A stretch of DNA of 27,006 nt from an uncultured Phocaeicola sp. (GTDB taxonomy: Bacteria > Bacteroidota > Bacteroidia > Bacteroidales > Bacteroidaceae). The stretch spans positions 1-27,006 of the forward strand of contig CAUBDX010000035.1 in NCBI GenBank assembly GCA_958434805.1, written 5' to 3'. Positions 7,761-14,878 of this stretch are shown one piece after another (the first letter of the stretch is position 1; each line of letters begins with the position of its first letter). A program made the translations under genes and the position numbers. Under the pieces are notes generated by a model, which was given only the letters and a program-made list of their open reading frames with translations, ran no database searches and had not been told where the DNA came from.

Positions 7761-9071
7761 TTATTCAACAGGAATATCTTTGTTTACATTCTTGCAGCCT
7801 ACCAGACCATAGAACAGCAAGTAAGCCAATGCAGCTACAATTACCCAGTAACTGTTCATGAATCCGGCGATGTCAGCAATCCAACCTTGGATAACCGGCA
7901 AGATACCACCGCCACAAACCAATACCATGAACAAGCCGGAAGCAGCAGCCAGATATTTACCCAATCCTTCTACAGCCAAGTTGAAGATACCTCCCCACAT
8001 GATAGAAGTACATAAGCCTACGATAACCAGATACATGGCATTGACAGGCACTTCAGCCATACCGAATGACAAGCCGCCGGTAGCACTCTGTTGCAATACG
8101 GGCAAGTTCACCAATGAATCGGTTGATGAGAAAATAGCCAGCAAGACTAACACCAGTCCGAATGCAGAAGTAAAGATCATCATGACACGGCTTGAAACCT
8201 TAGCACCGAGTGAAGCACCGATCAGACGTCCCACCAGCATCAGCAACCAGTAAGTACCTACCACGAATCCAGAGATAGTAGAAGCAACACCGGCACCCCC
8301 TTTTTCTACGGGGTCAGTCAGGAACAGGTTCAATGTACCCGGAACACCGATTTCGATACCTACATATACGAAGATAGCGATTGCACCCAGTACGAAGTGA
8401 CGGAAGCGCAAAGCACCTTTCATCAGAGTACCGATTGATTCGTTTGTTTTAGTAGCAGCCGGTTCCGGAATAGTCACAAACAGCAGTACGAAGAATGCGA
8501 AAGCAAATACCGCCATTGCAGTATACATTACCGGGAAAATCTGAGAAATAGTTGCTTTTTCTACCGATCCGGCAATCAAGATACCCACAAACATCGGAGT
8601 GATGGTAGCCATTACAGAGTTAAATGAGCCACCCACCTGAATCAGCTGGTTACCTTTGTTACCTTCACCACCCAGTTTGTTAAGCATGGGGTTAACCACG
8701 GTGTTAAGCAGACACATAGAGAAACCAGAGATGAATGCACCGATCAGATAAACAGCAAATGCTGATTCCGGACTGGCATGTCCTGAAAGATACTGCACAC
8801 CTACACCGATAAAGCCGATTGCCACAGCAATGAGGGCTGTTTTCTTATAACCCACTTTAGTTAATAAAATTCCACTTGGGATACCCATTACTGCATATGC
8901 AATAAAGTTTCCAAGGTTTCCTAACATACCGAGGGCATTCGATACTGAGAATTGGTTTTTCAGTACAATCCCCATCGGGGCAGCTAGGTTAGTTACGAAA
9001 GCAATCATACCGAAGAGGAAAATCATGGTGATGATTGCAATTACATTACCGTTCTGTTTTTGTTGATTCAT
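7761..9071 (-). CDS. FHS-family MFS sugar transporter (glucose/galactose:H+ symporter-like)
   Basis: A 436-aa protein with about 12 membrane segments, the length of FucP/GluP-type symporters of the inner membrane. Features that fit are the first helix (VIAIITMIFLFGMIAFVTNLAAPMG), the loop GIPSGILLTKVGYKKTALIAV between helices 2 and 3, and FISGFSMCLLNTVVNPMLNKLGGEGNKGNQLIQVGGSFNS, which resembles the family motif of GluP-like proteins. Its position between aldose 1-epimerase and galactokinase points to galactose and/or glucose as substrate. Transport of L-fucose is less likely given its neighbours. Confidence 0.9.
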   Translation of the reverse strand: MNQQKQNGNVIAIITMIFLFGMIAFVTNLAAPMGIVLKNQFSVSNALGMLGNLGNFIAYAVMGIPSGILLTKVGYKKTALIAVAIGFIGVGVQYLSGHASPESAFAVYLIGAFISGFSMCLLNTVVNPMLNKLGGEGNKGNQLIQVGGSFNSVMATITPMFVGILIAGSVEKATISQIFPVMYTAMAVFAFAFFVLLFVTIPEPAATKTNESIGTLMKGALRFRHFVLGAIAIFVYVGIEIGVPGTLNLFLTDPVEKGGAGVASTISGFVVGTYWLLMLVGRLIGASLGAKVSSRVMMIFTSAFGLVLVLLAIFSSTDSLVNLPVLQQSATGGLSFGMAEVPVNAMYLVIVGLCTSIMWGGIFNLAVEGLGKYLAAASGLFMVLVCGGGILPVIQGWIADIAGFMNSYWVIVAALAYLLFYGLVGCKNVNKDIPVE

Positions 9072-9130
9072 GGTTTGTTTAGAATTGTAATTAAAGTTTA
9101 TAAATTAGGTTAGTTTCAGATACGAGTCTT

Positions 9131-10225
9131 TTATTTTTCCACTCCAAATTTATAGACCGTAACCTGATGGTACGTATCTCCGGGATTTAATACCACTGAA
9201 GGGAAATGTCCTTTATTCGGGCTGTCAGGAAAGTGTTGTGCTTCGAAGCAGATAGCACTGCGTGCCGGGAAGGTAGCTCCGTGATAACCTTCATATCCGG
9301 TAGCCCAGTTGTCGGTATAAACCTGTACGCCCGGTTCGGTGGTATAAACCTCCAGCGAGCGTCCGCTTTCCGGTTCCACACATTTCGCAGCGAAAGTCAG
9401 TGAGCCGGCCTCTTTTTTGTTCAATACATAGCAATGGTCATAACCAGCCCCGTAGATAAGCTGTTGGAAAGGTTCGTTGATGCGGCTTCCCACCGTATGC
9501 GGAGTACGGAAGTCCATCGGAGTACCTTCTACTTTTGCAATTTCTCCGGTAGGAATCGATACTTCGTCCATTGGAGTATAGAAATCAGCATCGATTGTTA
9601 CGATGTTGTTGTCGATAGTAGCTGTAGGATTCGCCACACCCGACAAGCTGAAGAACGCATGGTGTGTCAAGTTGACAATGGTTTGCTTGTCTGTAATGGC
9701 AGAGTAAGTAAGAATCAGCTCATTCTGGTTGGTAAAGGTATAAATAACGGTAATGTCCAGATTGCCGGGGAAACCTTCTTCGCCGTCCGGTGAGAGATAA
9801 TGCAGTGTCAAGCTTTGTTTGCTGGTTTGTTCAGCATCCCATACACGGGCATGATAGCCGGTAGGTCCTCCGTGCAGCGAGTTTGGGCCATTGTTTATCG
9901 CCAGTGGATATGCAGTTCCGTTCAGCTTGAAGCTTCCTTTTGCAATACGGTTGCCATAGCGTCCGATAAGTGTACTCAAAAACGGTTCCGGGCTATTGAT
10001 AACCCCGTCAATGGTATCATGACTTTGAACCACGTTGGCTAATTTTCCGTTTTTGTCCGGAACCATGACGGTAATAATTGCACCCCCATAGTTGGTTACA
10101 GCCATTTCAGCTCCGTTATCGTTAGATAAAATAAATAAATCAGTTTCTTTTCCGTCGATTGTTTTTTGGAAGTCGGCTCTTTTTAAGCCACTTAGATTAT
10201 CTTCCTTATAAAATGTGTTGTTCAT
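9131..10225 (-). CDS. galM: Aldose 1-epimerase (galactose mutarotase)
   Basis: Interconverts alpha and beta anomers of galactose/glucose, giving the alpha-galactose that galactokinase uses. It is 364 aa, all-beta fold. Family residues are visible: the NSLHGG motif with a conserved His, NLTHHAFFSLSG with the catalytic-type His, YDHCYVLN, and CFEAQHFPDSPN with the catalytic Glu near the C-terminus. There is no signal peptide, so it is cytoplasmic. It is the first gene of the leftward galM-transporter-galK set, with its own promoter candidate at 10265-10296, downstream of folC. Confidence 0.95.
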   Translation of the reverse strand: MNNTFYKEDNLSGLKRADFQKTIDGKETDLFILSNDNGAEMAVTNYGGAIITVMVPDKNGKLANVVQSHDTIDGVINSPEPFLSTLIGRYGNRIAKGSFKLNGTAYPLAINNGPNSLHGGPTGYHARVWDAEQTSKQSLTLHYLSPDGEEGFPGNLDITVIYTFTNQNELILTYSAITDKQTIVNLTHHAFFSLSGVANPTATIDNNIVTIDADFYTPMDEVSIPTGEIAKVEGTPMDFRTPHTVGSRINEPFQQLIYGAGYDHCYVLNKKEAGSLTFAAKCVEPESGRSLEVYTTEPGVQVYTDNWATGYEGYHGATFPARSAICFEAQHFPDSPNKGHFPSVVLNPGDTYHQVTVYKFGVEK

Positions 10226-10264
10226 ATATTAAAATCTTTTTATTTACACTTGCCAATTTTTGTG

Positions 10265-10296
10265 CAAATAAAAAGATTTTATTCAAATTTCCCAAA
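10265..10296 (-). promoter_or_regulatory. Bacteroidetes-type promoter for the galactose cluster
   Basis: On the - strand TTTG (-33) is followed after a 20-bp spacer by TTTATTTG, one base off TAnnTTTG. It lies 40 bp before the galM start codon and 24 bp after the folC stop. Confidence 0.5.
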
Positions 10297-10319
10297 CTTT
10301 TCAGAGAAAAGAAGTGTCT

Positions 10320-11606
10320 TTATTTGTTTAAAGAAAGCAAATCAGCCACAATGAAACTACTTCCTCCCACGAATATCAAGTCTTTTAAAGATGCTTCAGC
10401 CCGTGCGGCTGCCAGTGCAGATGCAACAGTAGGGTAGGCTTCTCCTTTTAATCCGTAGGTCTGGGCAAGTTCTTTGACTGATTCAGCAGGTCTTGCCCGC
10501 TGTACGCTGGCTTGCGTGAAATAGTAAACAGCCTCTTTCGGCAGCAGTTGCAATACACTTTGAATATCTTTATCATTTACCATGCCGATTACCATACGCA
10601 GCGTGTCATACTTTTGTTCCTTCAGCTGTTCGGTAATGTATTGTATTCCCCCCACATTATGTCCGGTGTCACAGATAACCGTTGGATTTTCATCAACTTT
10701 CTGCCATCTCCCCATTAAGCCGGTCAATTCACAAACCTGTGCGAATCCGTTTCTGACCGCTTCATCCGGAAGTGTATAGCCCGTGTCTTTCAGATGCTGT
10801 ACAGCCGTTAAGATGGTATTTGTGTTCTTCAGCTGACAAAGCCCCCCTAATTCTCCCTTCAAATCCGCATAGACAGAAGTCTGGTAACAATATCCCCCGT
10901 CGGGCATCCGCTCAGCAGCCTGCAGTAACTGTTCCTCCTCTGCAAAGAAGATAGGAGCCTGCATCTGTTGCGCTTTTTCCTTGAACACCATCTTAGTTTC
11001 GGGAGTTGTTTCTCCGATAACCACAGGCATATGCAGCTTGATGATTCCGGCTTTCTCCGAAGCAATTTTTTCTAATGTATCTCCCAAGAACTGAACATGA
11101 TCGAAACTGATGTTGGTAATGATACCTAAATCGGGCTGAATGATATTCGTACAGTCCAGCCGTCCTCCAAGACCCACCTCAATGACAGCCACATCTACTT
11201 TCTCCTGAGCAAAATAGAGAAAAGCCATTGCTGTGGCAAGTTCAAAGAAAGACGGGTGTAGGGGTTCGAAGAAACTCCGGTGATTTTCCACAAAATTGAT
11301 TACAAAATCCTGTGAAACAGGTTCTCCGTTCACGCGGATACGTTCGCGGAAATCCACCAGATGAGGAGAAGTATAGAGTCCCACCTTATAGCCAGCCGAC
11401 TGTAGAATGGCAGCCAGTGTATGCGAGCAAGAACCCTTTCCGTTGGTTCCTGCCACATGGATAGTACGGAAAGTTTGATGCGGATGACCGAAATGTTCAT
11501 CCAGTGCATGCGTATTCGATAGTCCTTCTTTATAGGCACCCGCTCCGACATGCTGAAAGAGGGGAGCACTGTTATATAGATAATTTAGCGTTTCTTGATA
11601 GTTCAT
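10320..11606 (-). CDS. folC: Dihydrofolate synthase / folylpolyglutamate synthase
   Basis: Adds glutamate to dihydropteroate and to folates, ATP-dependent, in the cytoplasm. It is 428 aa, usual length, of the Mur-ligase superfamily. The P-loop HVAGTNGKGS (50-59) is followed by the family signature GLYTSPHLVDFRERIRVNGEPVS. The central ATPase motif VAVIEVGLGGRLDCTN and GIITNISFDHVQFLGDTLEKIASEKAGI are also family hallmarks, and the C-terminal domain has VICDTGHNVGG and VFVGGS-like ends (IFVGGSSFIVADLL). It is transcribed leftward, after the outer membrane protein gene and through a repetitive leader of about 145 bp. Confidence 0.96.
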   Translation of the reverse strand: MNYQETLNYLYNSAPLFQHVGAGAYKEGLSNTHALDEHFGHPHQTFRTIHVAGTNGKGSCSHTLAAILQSAGYKVGLYTSPHLVDFRERIRVNGEPVSQDFVINFVENHRSFFEPLHPSFFELATAMAFLYFAQEKVDVAVIEVGLGGRLDCTNIIQPDLGIITNISFDHVQFLGDTLEKIASEKAGIIKLHMPVVIGETTPETKMVFKEKAQQMQAPIFFAEEEQLLQAAERMPDGGYCYQTSVYADLKGELGGLCQLKNTNTILTAVQHLKDTGYTLPDEAVRNGFAQVCELTGLMGRWQKVDENPTVICDTGHNVGGIQYITEQLKEQKYDTLRMVIGMVNDKDIQSVLQLLPKEAVYYFTQASVQRARPAESVKELAQTYGLKGEAYPTVASALAAARAEASLKDLIFVGGSSFIVADLLSLNK

Positions 11607-11750
11607 TGGTTTTAGTTTTTTAGTTGACGAGTTGACAAGTTTTTAGTTGACAAGTTGACGAGTTGACAAGTTGACTAGGCTATAGACACAAGTTGACTAG
11701 GTTTTCCATCCGGATAGATATCTGGTACCTGGTTTGTAGAACCTAGTTAC
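11607..11750 (-). repeat. Repetitive leader module before folC
   Basis: In the coding direction: ACTAGGTTCTACAAACCAGG, then TATCTATCCGGATGGAAAA, then CCTAGTCAACTTG twice, then CTTGTCAACTCGTCAA repeated, ending AAAAAACTAAAACCA before the ATG. It is the longest copy of the module in the window and fills the whole gap between folC and the upstream gene. Confidence 0.75.
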
Positions 11751-12362
11751 CTAATATGGTCTTATCCCCGGATACCTCAGCCCTTCTACCCCTATGCTGA
11801 AAGAACTGCTTTCGCCTAATTTAAAGCGGACCATTCCTCCGAAACGGTCTGGGTCAAAATTCGGCAAGGGATAATAGAGAGGTGAGCGTTTCGGCATGAA
11901 CGACTTGGTTCCGTAGGCATACAGGCTAATCCGTTCGTTGACCTGAAATCCGGCAATGGCTGCAAACCCGATGTTCCGGTAATTCAAGCCTCCCCAGCTC
12001 ATGTTGCTGGCATATAAACCCGCTGCCATGCTGAACCGTTTCGTCAGCGGACGCGCATAGAAAAAGGCTGCATCCTGTCCGAATCCCACCCCCGAAGGAG
12101 CATATCGGCTCGGACTGAAGGTTACATTCATTCCGAAAGAAGCATTCAGCCCTTCATGAAGTTGCCAAGTAGCATAGCCGCAGTGAAAAGGCGTAATGCC
12201 ATACATGCAGAAAGGAAGGTAGCTTCCGCTTTCCGGCATCGGGGCATAGAGCGGCACACTCAGCGAATCTGCCGGCTGGATGTCTGATTCATTCTCCTGA
12301 GCCATGCCGACAAACGGGCATAGCAGAAAAGCAAAGTACGCTATAACTTGTTTCATTATCAT
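11751..12362 (-). CDS. Predicted secreted/outer membrane beta-barrel protein of unknown function
   Basis: A 203-aa protein with a clear signal peptide (KQVIAYFAFLLCPFVGMAQ) and a mature part rich in aromatic and glycine residues in alternating patterns (for example LNASFGMNVTFSPSRYAPSG and RFSMAAGLYASNMSWGG). It ends GMVRFKLGESSSFSIGVEGL, typical of amphipathic barrel strands. I recognise no specific family. Two start codons are possible (12362 or the in-frame Met at 12356); the latter gives a more usual MKQ start. It lies immediately upstream of folC in the same direction and has a perfect -7 box upstream. No link to folate is visible. Confidence 0.8.
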   Translation of the reverse strand: MIMKQVIAYFAFLLCPFVGMAQENESDIQPADSLSVPLYAPMPESGSYLPFCMYGITPFHCGYATWQLHEGLNASFGMNVTFSPSRYAPSGVGFGQDAAFFYARPLTKRFSMAAGLYASNMSWGGLNYRNIGFAAIAGFQVNERISLYAYGTKSFMPKRSPLYYPLPNFDPDRFGGMVRFKLGESSSFSIGVEGLRYPGIRPY

Positions 12363-12383
12363 AACCGATTTTCGTGTAACCTA

Positions 12384-12391
12384 CAAATGTA
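12384..12391 (-). promoter_or_regulatory. Putative -7 element of the outer membrane protein gene
   Basis: The - strand reads TACATTTG, a perfect TAnnTTTG. It lies 21 bp before the start codon; no good -33 TTTG is seen. Confidence 0.45.
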
Positions 12392-12439
12392 TAAATAATT
12401 TCCAAGAAAGTTGTTTTTCTTATTCGATAATTTTTTGTT

Positions 12440-12520
12440 CTTAGGTGCTACAAATTAGTATCTGTAGCCTAGTCAACTATCTAAAAGCCTACTTACCTCA
12501 AAAACTCAAAACCCAATCAT
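12440..12520 (+). repeat. Leader module before the recombinase gene (shorter copy)
   Basis: Contains AGGTGCTACAAATTAGTATCTGTA, CCTAGTCAACTATC and CTCAAAAACTCAAAACCC just before the ATG at 12521. This is the same order of blocks as the leaders of the efflux operon and folC, but without the CATCCGGATGG core. Confidence 0.6.
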
Positions 12521-13489
12521 ATGTCAACTAATCATTTAAAATTCCGCTCTTCCGGTCTTGCGGGAAAATCCCGTTTGCAGCCACCTTGTCAGAGCGTTTT
12601 CACCTTTATCTGGGCACAGATAGACAAGAAAGAGCAAATGCAGTGTATCGGAACCCGTAACAATTATATGCATGCCTTTCGGCGGTTCAAAGAATTCCGG
12701 AGCAACGAAGACCTTCCCTTTAACCAGATGACTCCCGATTTGATGGAGCAGTACAGGGCTTGGTTGTTAAACCGCGGACTGAAGCAAAACACCGTAGCTT
12801 ACTATCTCCGTACCCTCCGCACCCTTTATCGCAGGGCAGCAGAAACTGGTATAGCCCCCGACTGTGACATCTTCGCCCGTCTGTCTTGCGGCAGTGTACG
12901 CACCCATAAGCGTGCCATTACGATGGAAGGAATCCGGCTCATCGAAAAGCTGAAACTGCCCAAGGGCTCTTCCTTAGACCTCGCCCGTGACCTGTTCCTC
13001 TTCAGCTTCTATATGCGCGGTATGTCGTTTGTAGATATGGCATATCTGAAAAAGAGCGACCTGAAGCACGGGATGGTGAGCTACACCCGCAGAAAAACCC
13101 ATCAGCATCTTACGGTGGAGTGGGAGAAACCCATGCAGACCCTCGTCGGCAAATATGCCCATCGCACCCAAGACTCCATTTACATGCTTCCCATCCTCAC
13201 CGGAAAAGAACCCAATCCGTATGTCCGATACAAACAGGTAGAGCAGAATGTAAACCGCAACTTAAAGAAAATAGGCGATATGATAGGACTCAAGATGCCC
13301 CTTGCCACGTATGTAGCCCGTCATACTTGGGCAAGCATTGCTTTATGTATGGATATTCCCCTTGCTACCATCAGTGAAGGTATGGGACACCAATCTTATA
13401 AAACCACTCAAATCTATCTGGATACGCTGGACACAGCTGCAGTCAATCAGGCAAACAAGAAAATACTGAAGAGAGTCTTGAAATTTTAA
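12521..13489 (+). CDS. Tyrosine recombinase (capsule-locus DNA invertase candidate)
   Basis: A 322-aa site-specific recombinase. An N-terminal SAM-like core-binding domain (about 25-115, with TRNNYMHAFRRFKEF) is followed by the catalytic domain. Active residues can be placed at R166 (FYMRGMSF), K192 (RRKT), R267-H268 (YVARHTWAS), H290 (GMGH) and nucleophile Y299 (IYLDTLD). The usual first His of box II is T263/Y264 here, as I recall from many Bacteroides members. Recombinases of this type adjoin capsule loci in Bacteroides and flip neighbouring promoters. Here a 19-bp inverted repeat pair starts 215 bp downstream of the stop. Whether this enzyme acts on that pair is inferred from position only. 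Confidence 0.92.
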   Translation: MSTNHLKFRSSGLAGKSRLQPPCQSVFTFIWAQIDKKEQMQCIGTRNNYMHAFRRFKEFRSNEDLPFNQMTPDLMEQYRAWLLNRGLKQNTVAYYLRTLRTLYRRAAETGIAPDCDIFARLSCGSVRTHKRAITMEGIRLIEKLKLPKGSSLDLARDLFLFSFYMRGMSFVDMAYLKKSDLKHGMVSYTRRKTHQHLTVEWEKPMQTLVGKYAHRTQDSIYMLPILTGKEPNPYVRYKQVEQNVNRNLKKIGDMIGLKMPLATYVARHTWASIALCMDIPLATISEGMGHQSYKTTQIYLDTLDTAAVNQANKKILKRVLKF

Positions 13490-13603
13490 ATTTTCCAGAA
13501 AGAAAAACCGGAAACTTGCGGAAGAAAACTCTATTCAAAGCTTTTGGCTGTAAAAACAAAGCTTATGTTTATGGTTTGCATAAAGGAATTTTTGTTTTTC
13601 CGG

Positions 13604-13650
13604 TGTGGGGAAAGCAGTTTCTTTCCCACTAAACCTAATTTTTAATTAGG
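13604..13650 (+). terminator. Hairpins after the recombinase gene, possible terminator
   Basis: GTGGGGAAAG and CTTTCCCAC pair around CAGTTT (13604-13629, one bulged G), followed by CCTAATT-TTT-AATTAGG (13634-13650). They lie about 115 bp after the recombinase stop. The T tract is short, so termination is only possible. Confidence 0.35.
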
Positions 13651-13690
13651 CACAGGCGGTAGTCTATTCCATTCGATATGAGCATAAACA

Positions 13691-13723
13691 AAATGCCACT
13701 CTTTTATTAGAAGAGTGGCATTT
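13691..13723 (-). terminator. Perfect 13-bp hairpin overlapping the left inverted repeat
   Basis: AAATGCCACTCTT and AAGAGTGGCATTT pair perfectly around a 7-nt loop. On the - strand the stem is followed by TTGTTTAT after the stem's own T run. It overlaps the left switch repeat, directly in front of the leftward-pointing promoter, so a leftward transcript could be stopped at once. Confidence 0.5.
13704..13722 (+). repeat. Left inverted repeat of an invertible promoter switch
   Basis: TTATTAGAAGAGTGGCATT is the exact reverse complement of 13868-13886. The two repeats enclose 145 bp. Confidence 0.8.
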
Positions 13724-13867
13724 GCCTGCAAAGATAGAAAAATTATTTGATTTTCATGCGATTCGGCGTTCGTTTTCTTTTTGGAATAAGTAAATGTGTG
13801 ATTGGATATTCGGAAAATTCACCGTTTGTCGAATCGTAAGTAACGGATTGTCATGTATTTAGTAGAG
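13723..13867. promoter_or_regulatory. Predicted invertible segment carrying the capsule promoter (OFF orientation)
   Basis: The 145-bp segment lies between perfect 19-bp inverted repeats, between a tyrosine recombinase gene and the upxY-like gene. It has no ORF. Its only full TAnnTTTG box is on the - strand, next to the left repeat, and faces the recombinase. Inversion would place it at about 13854-13861, facing the capsule genes. Phase-variable capsule promoters of this layout are established in Bacteroides; that this segment inverts is inferred. Confidence 0.75.
13729..13736 (-). promoter_or_regulatory. -7 element inside the invertible segment, pointing left
   Basis: The - strand reads TATCTTTG, a perfect -7 box, 6 bp from the left inverted repeat. 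Expected transcription starts inside or at the repeat. No clear TTTG is present at the -33 position (the bases there are CGCAT). Confidence 0.6.
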
Positions 13868-13886
13868 AATGCCACTCTTCTAATAA
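13868..13886 (-). repeat. Right inverted repeat of the invertible promoter switch
   Basis: AATGCCACTCTTCTAATAA is the exact reverse complement of 13704-13722. Similarity continues outward as GAGTG after a 2-bp gap. Unlike the left copy, its own hairpin partner (AAGAGTGAG) is degenerate. Confidence 0.8.
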
Positions 13887-13910
13887 GAGTGAGTTTAAAA
13901 ACAAACAAAT

Positions 13911-13982
13911 ATGAACACAAACTCTGTACGGGCAAAGCTTTTCGAAACAGTAAGCTTCGTAGCAACGACAGACATAAAGTAG
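13911..13982 (+). CDS. 23-aa leader ORF between the promoter switch and upxY
   Basis: A short ORF begins ATGAACACAAACTCT (MNTNSVRAKLF...) and ends ...TTDIK followed by TAG, 9 bp before the upxY ATG. The A-rich stretch before its ATG (AAAACAAACAAAT) fits a Bacteroidetes start region. It would be the first codons translated from the ON transcript. It could be a regulatory leader peptide, couple translation into upxY, or be chance; there is no direct evidence of expression. Confidence 0.4.
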   Translation: MNTNSVRAKLFETVSFVATTDIK

Positions 13983-13991
13983 AAAGAGAAA

Positions 13992-14705
13992 ATGACGCAG
14001 GATTGCTTGAATTCACCTTCTACAGCCAGTGAAAGCAGCCGCTTTCCAAAGGGCATCCACGTTATCGGGGCTGAAAAGACATCGGCTTCGAAAGTAGAAG
14101 GAATATCCCGCCCTTATCAGGACAAAAAGAAAAAAGATACTTCCCGGAAACCCACTTCATGGAGTTATTTGTATCTCCAGCATAAGGCAGCAAAGACTTT
14201 GCAGAAATGGCTGGATACTTATAACGGAAAGGAAGAAAACGCCCTCCATCCGCAACCTTATTTTATCCACCAGTCCTTACGCTATCAATACGGTGACAAG
14301 GAAAACGAACGCAGAGTCAAGAAGACCTTGGAACCTACCGTGTGCGGTCTTGTTTTTCTGCAAGGTACGGTGAAGGATTTGCAGGAGTTTCTGAAGCAAA
14401 ATTTTCCCAATTACCATTTGGTGAACGACCGCTGCAAAGCTCGTCCCGCCTCTATAGAAGATGCCGTGATGCAGCCGTTCATGAATGTCATGAAGACCCA
14501 TCCCGAACAAGTCACCTTCCTCCGAGACCCCTTCGAGAAGTTTGCGAGAGAGCATGTGAAGTTGCGTGTGCTCACTGGTCCCTTTGCCGGCTATGAAGGA
14601 TACATCGTTCGCATTGACCGCGACCGCCAGCTGGTCTTCGATTTCGGAGGCTATGCTGTGGCTATCCGTGGCGTGCATAAAGAAGATTTTGAGGAAGTGA
14701 TTTGA
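13992..14705 (+). CDS. upxY: UpxY-family transcription antiterminator (NusG paralogue)
   Basis: A 237-aa NusG-like protein, first regular gene of the capsule operon. UpxY proteins bind the 5' leader of their own capsule transcript and prevent early termination. Residues 1-50 are a basic, low-complexity extension. A NusG N-terminal-like domain covers about 52-175 (SWSYLYLQHKAAKTLQKWL, CGLVFLQGTVKDLQEFL). A KOW-type domain follows (VLTGPFAGYEGYIVRI at 193-208, with FGGYAVAIRGVHKEDF). It is longer than the roughly 170-190 aa I recall for B. fragilis UpxY because of the N-terminal extension. No upxZ-like gene follows it. Confidence 0.85.
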   Translation: MTQDCLNSPSTASESSRFPKGIHVIGAEKTSASKVEGISRPYQDKKKKDTSRKPTSWSYLYLQHKAAKTLQKWLDTYNGKEENALHPQPYFIHQSLRYQYGDKENERRVKKTLEPTVCGLVFLQGTVKDLQEFLKQNFPNYHLVNDRCKARPASIEDAVMQPFMNVMKTHPEQVTFLRDPFEKFAREHVKLRVLTGPFAGYEGYIVRIDRDRQLVFDFGGYAVAIRGVHKEDFEEVI

Positions 14706-14878
14706 GTTGACAAGGCTTCAGTTGACAAGTCGACAAGGCTTTAGAAAGTTTTTACTCTATGTACACAAGTAACCAGGCATTTCAGACCTCGTTCCCTTGT
14801 CTTCTCGTCAACTTGTCACCTTTAAAAAAGTCTGGTCAACTCGTTAACTCGTTAACTTGTCAACTAAAAAAACTAAAA
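14706..14878 (+). repeat. Repetitive leader before ugd, with inverted halves
   Basis: The left half has GTTGACAAGGCTTCAGTTGACAAG (in two pieces, 14706-14740). The right half (14800-14878) has the opposite orientation: CTTGTC, TCGTCAACTTGTC, GTCAACTCGTTAACTCG, TTGTCAACTAAAAAAACTAAAA and then the start codon. The halves can pair. The right half matches the 3' end of the folC leader in the coding direction. Confidence 0.65.

Noticed and set aside
13990..14705. upxY gene as a general NusG
   Set aside because: Capsule-locus position, N-terminal extension and weak similarity to the NusG core favour the UpxY group.
14759..14878. 40-codon N-terminal extension of the sugar dehydrogenase
   Set aside because: These codons are the repetitive leader; the Rossmann motif starts just after the Met at 14879, as expected for the family start.
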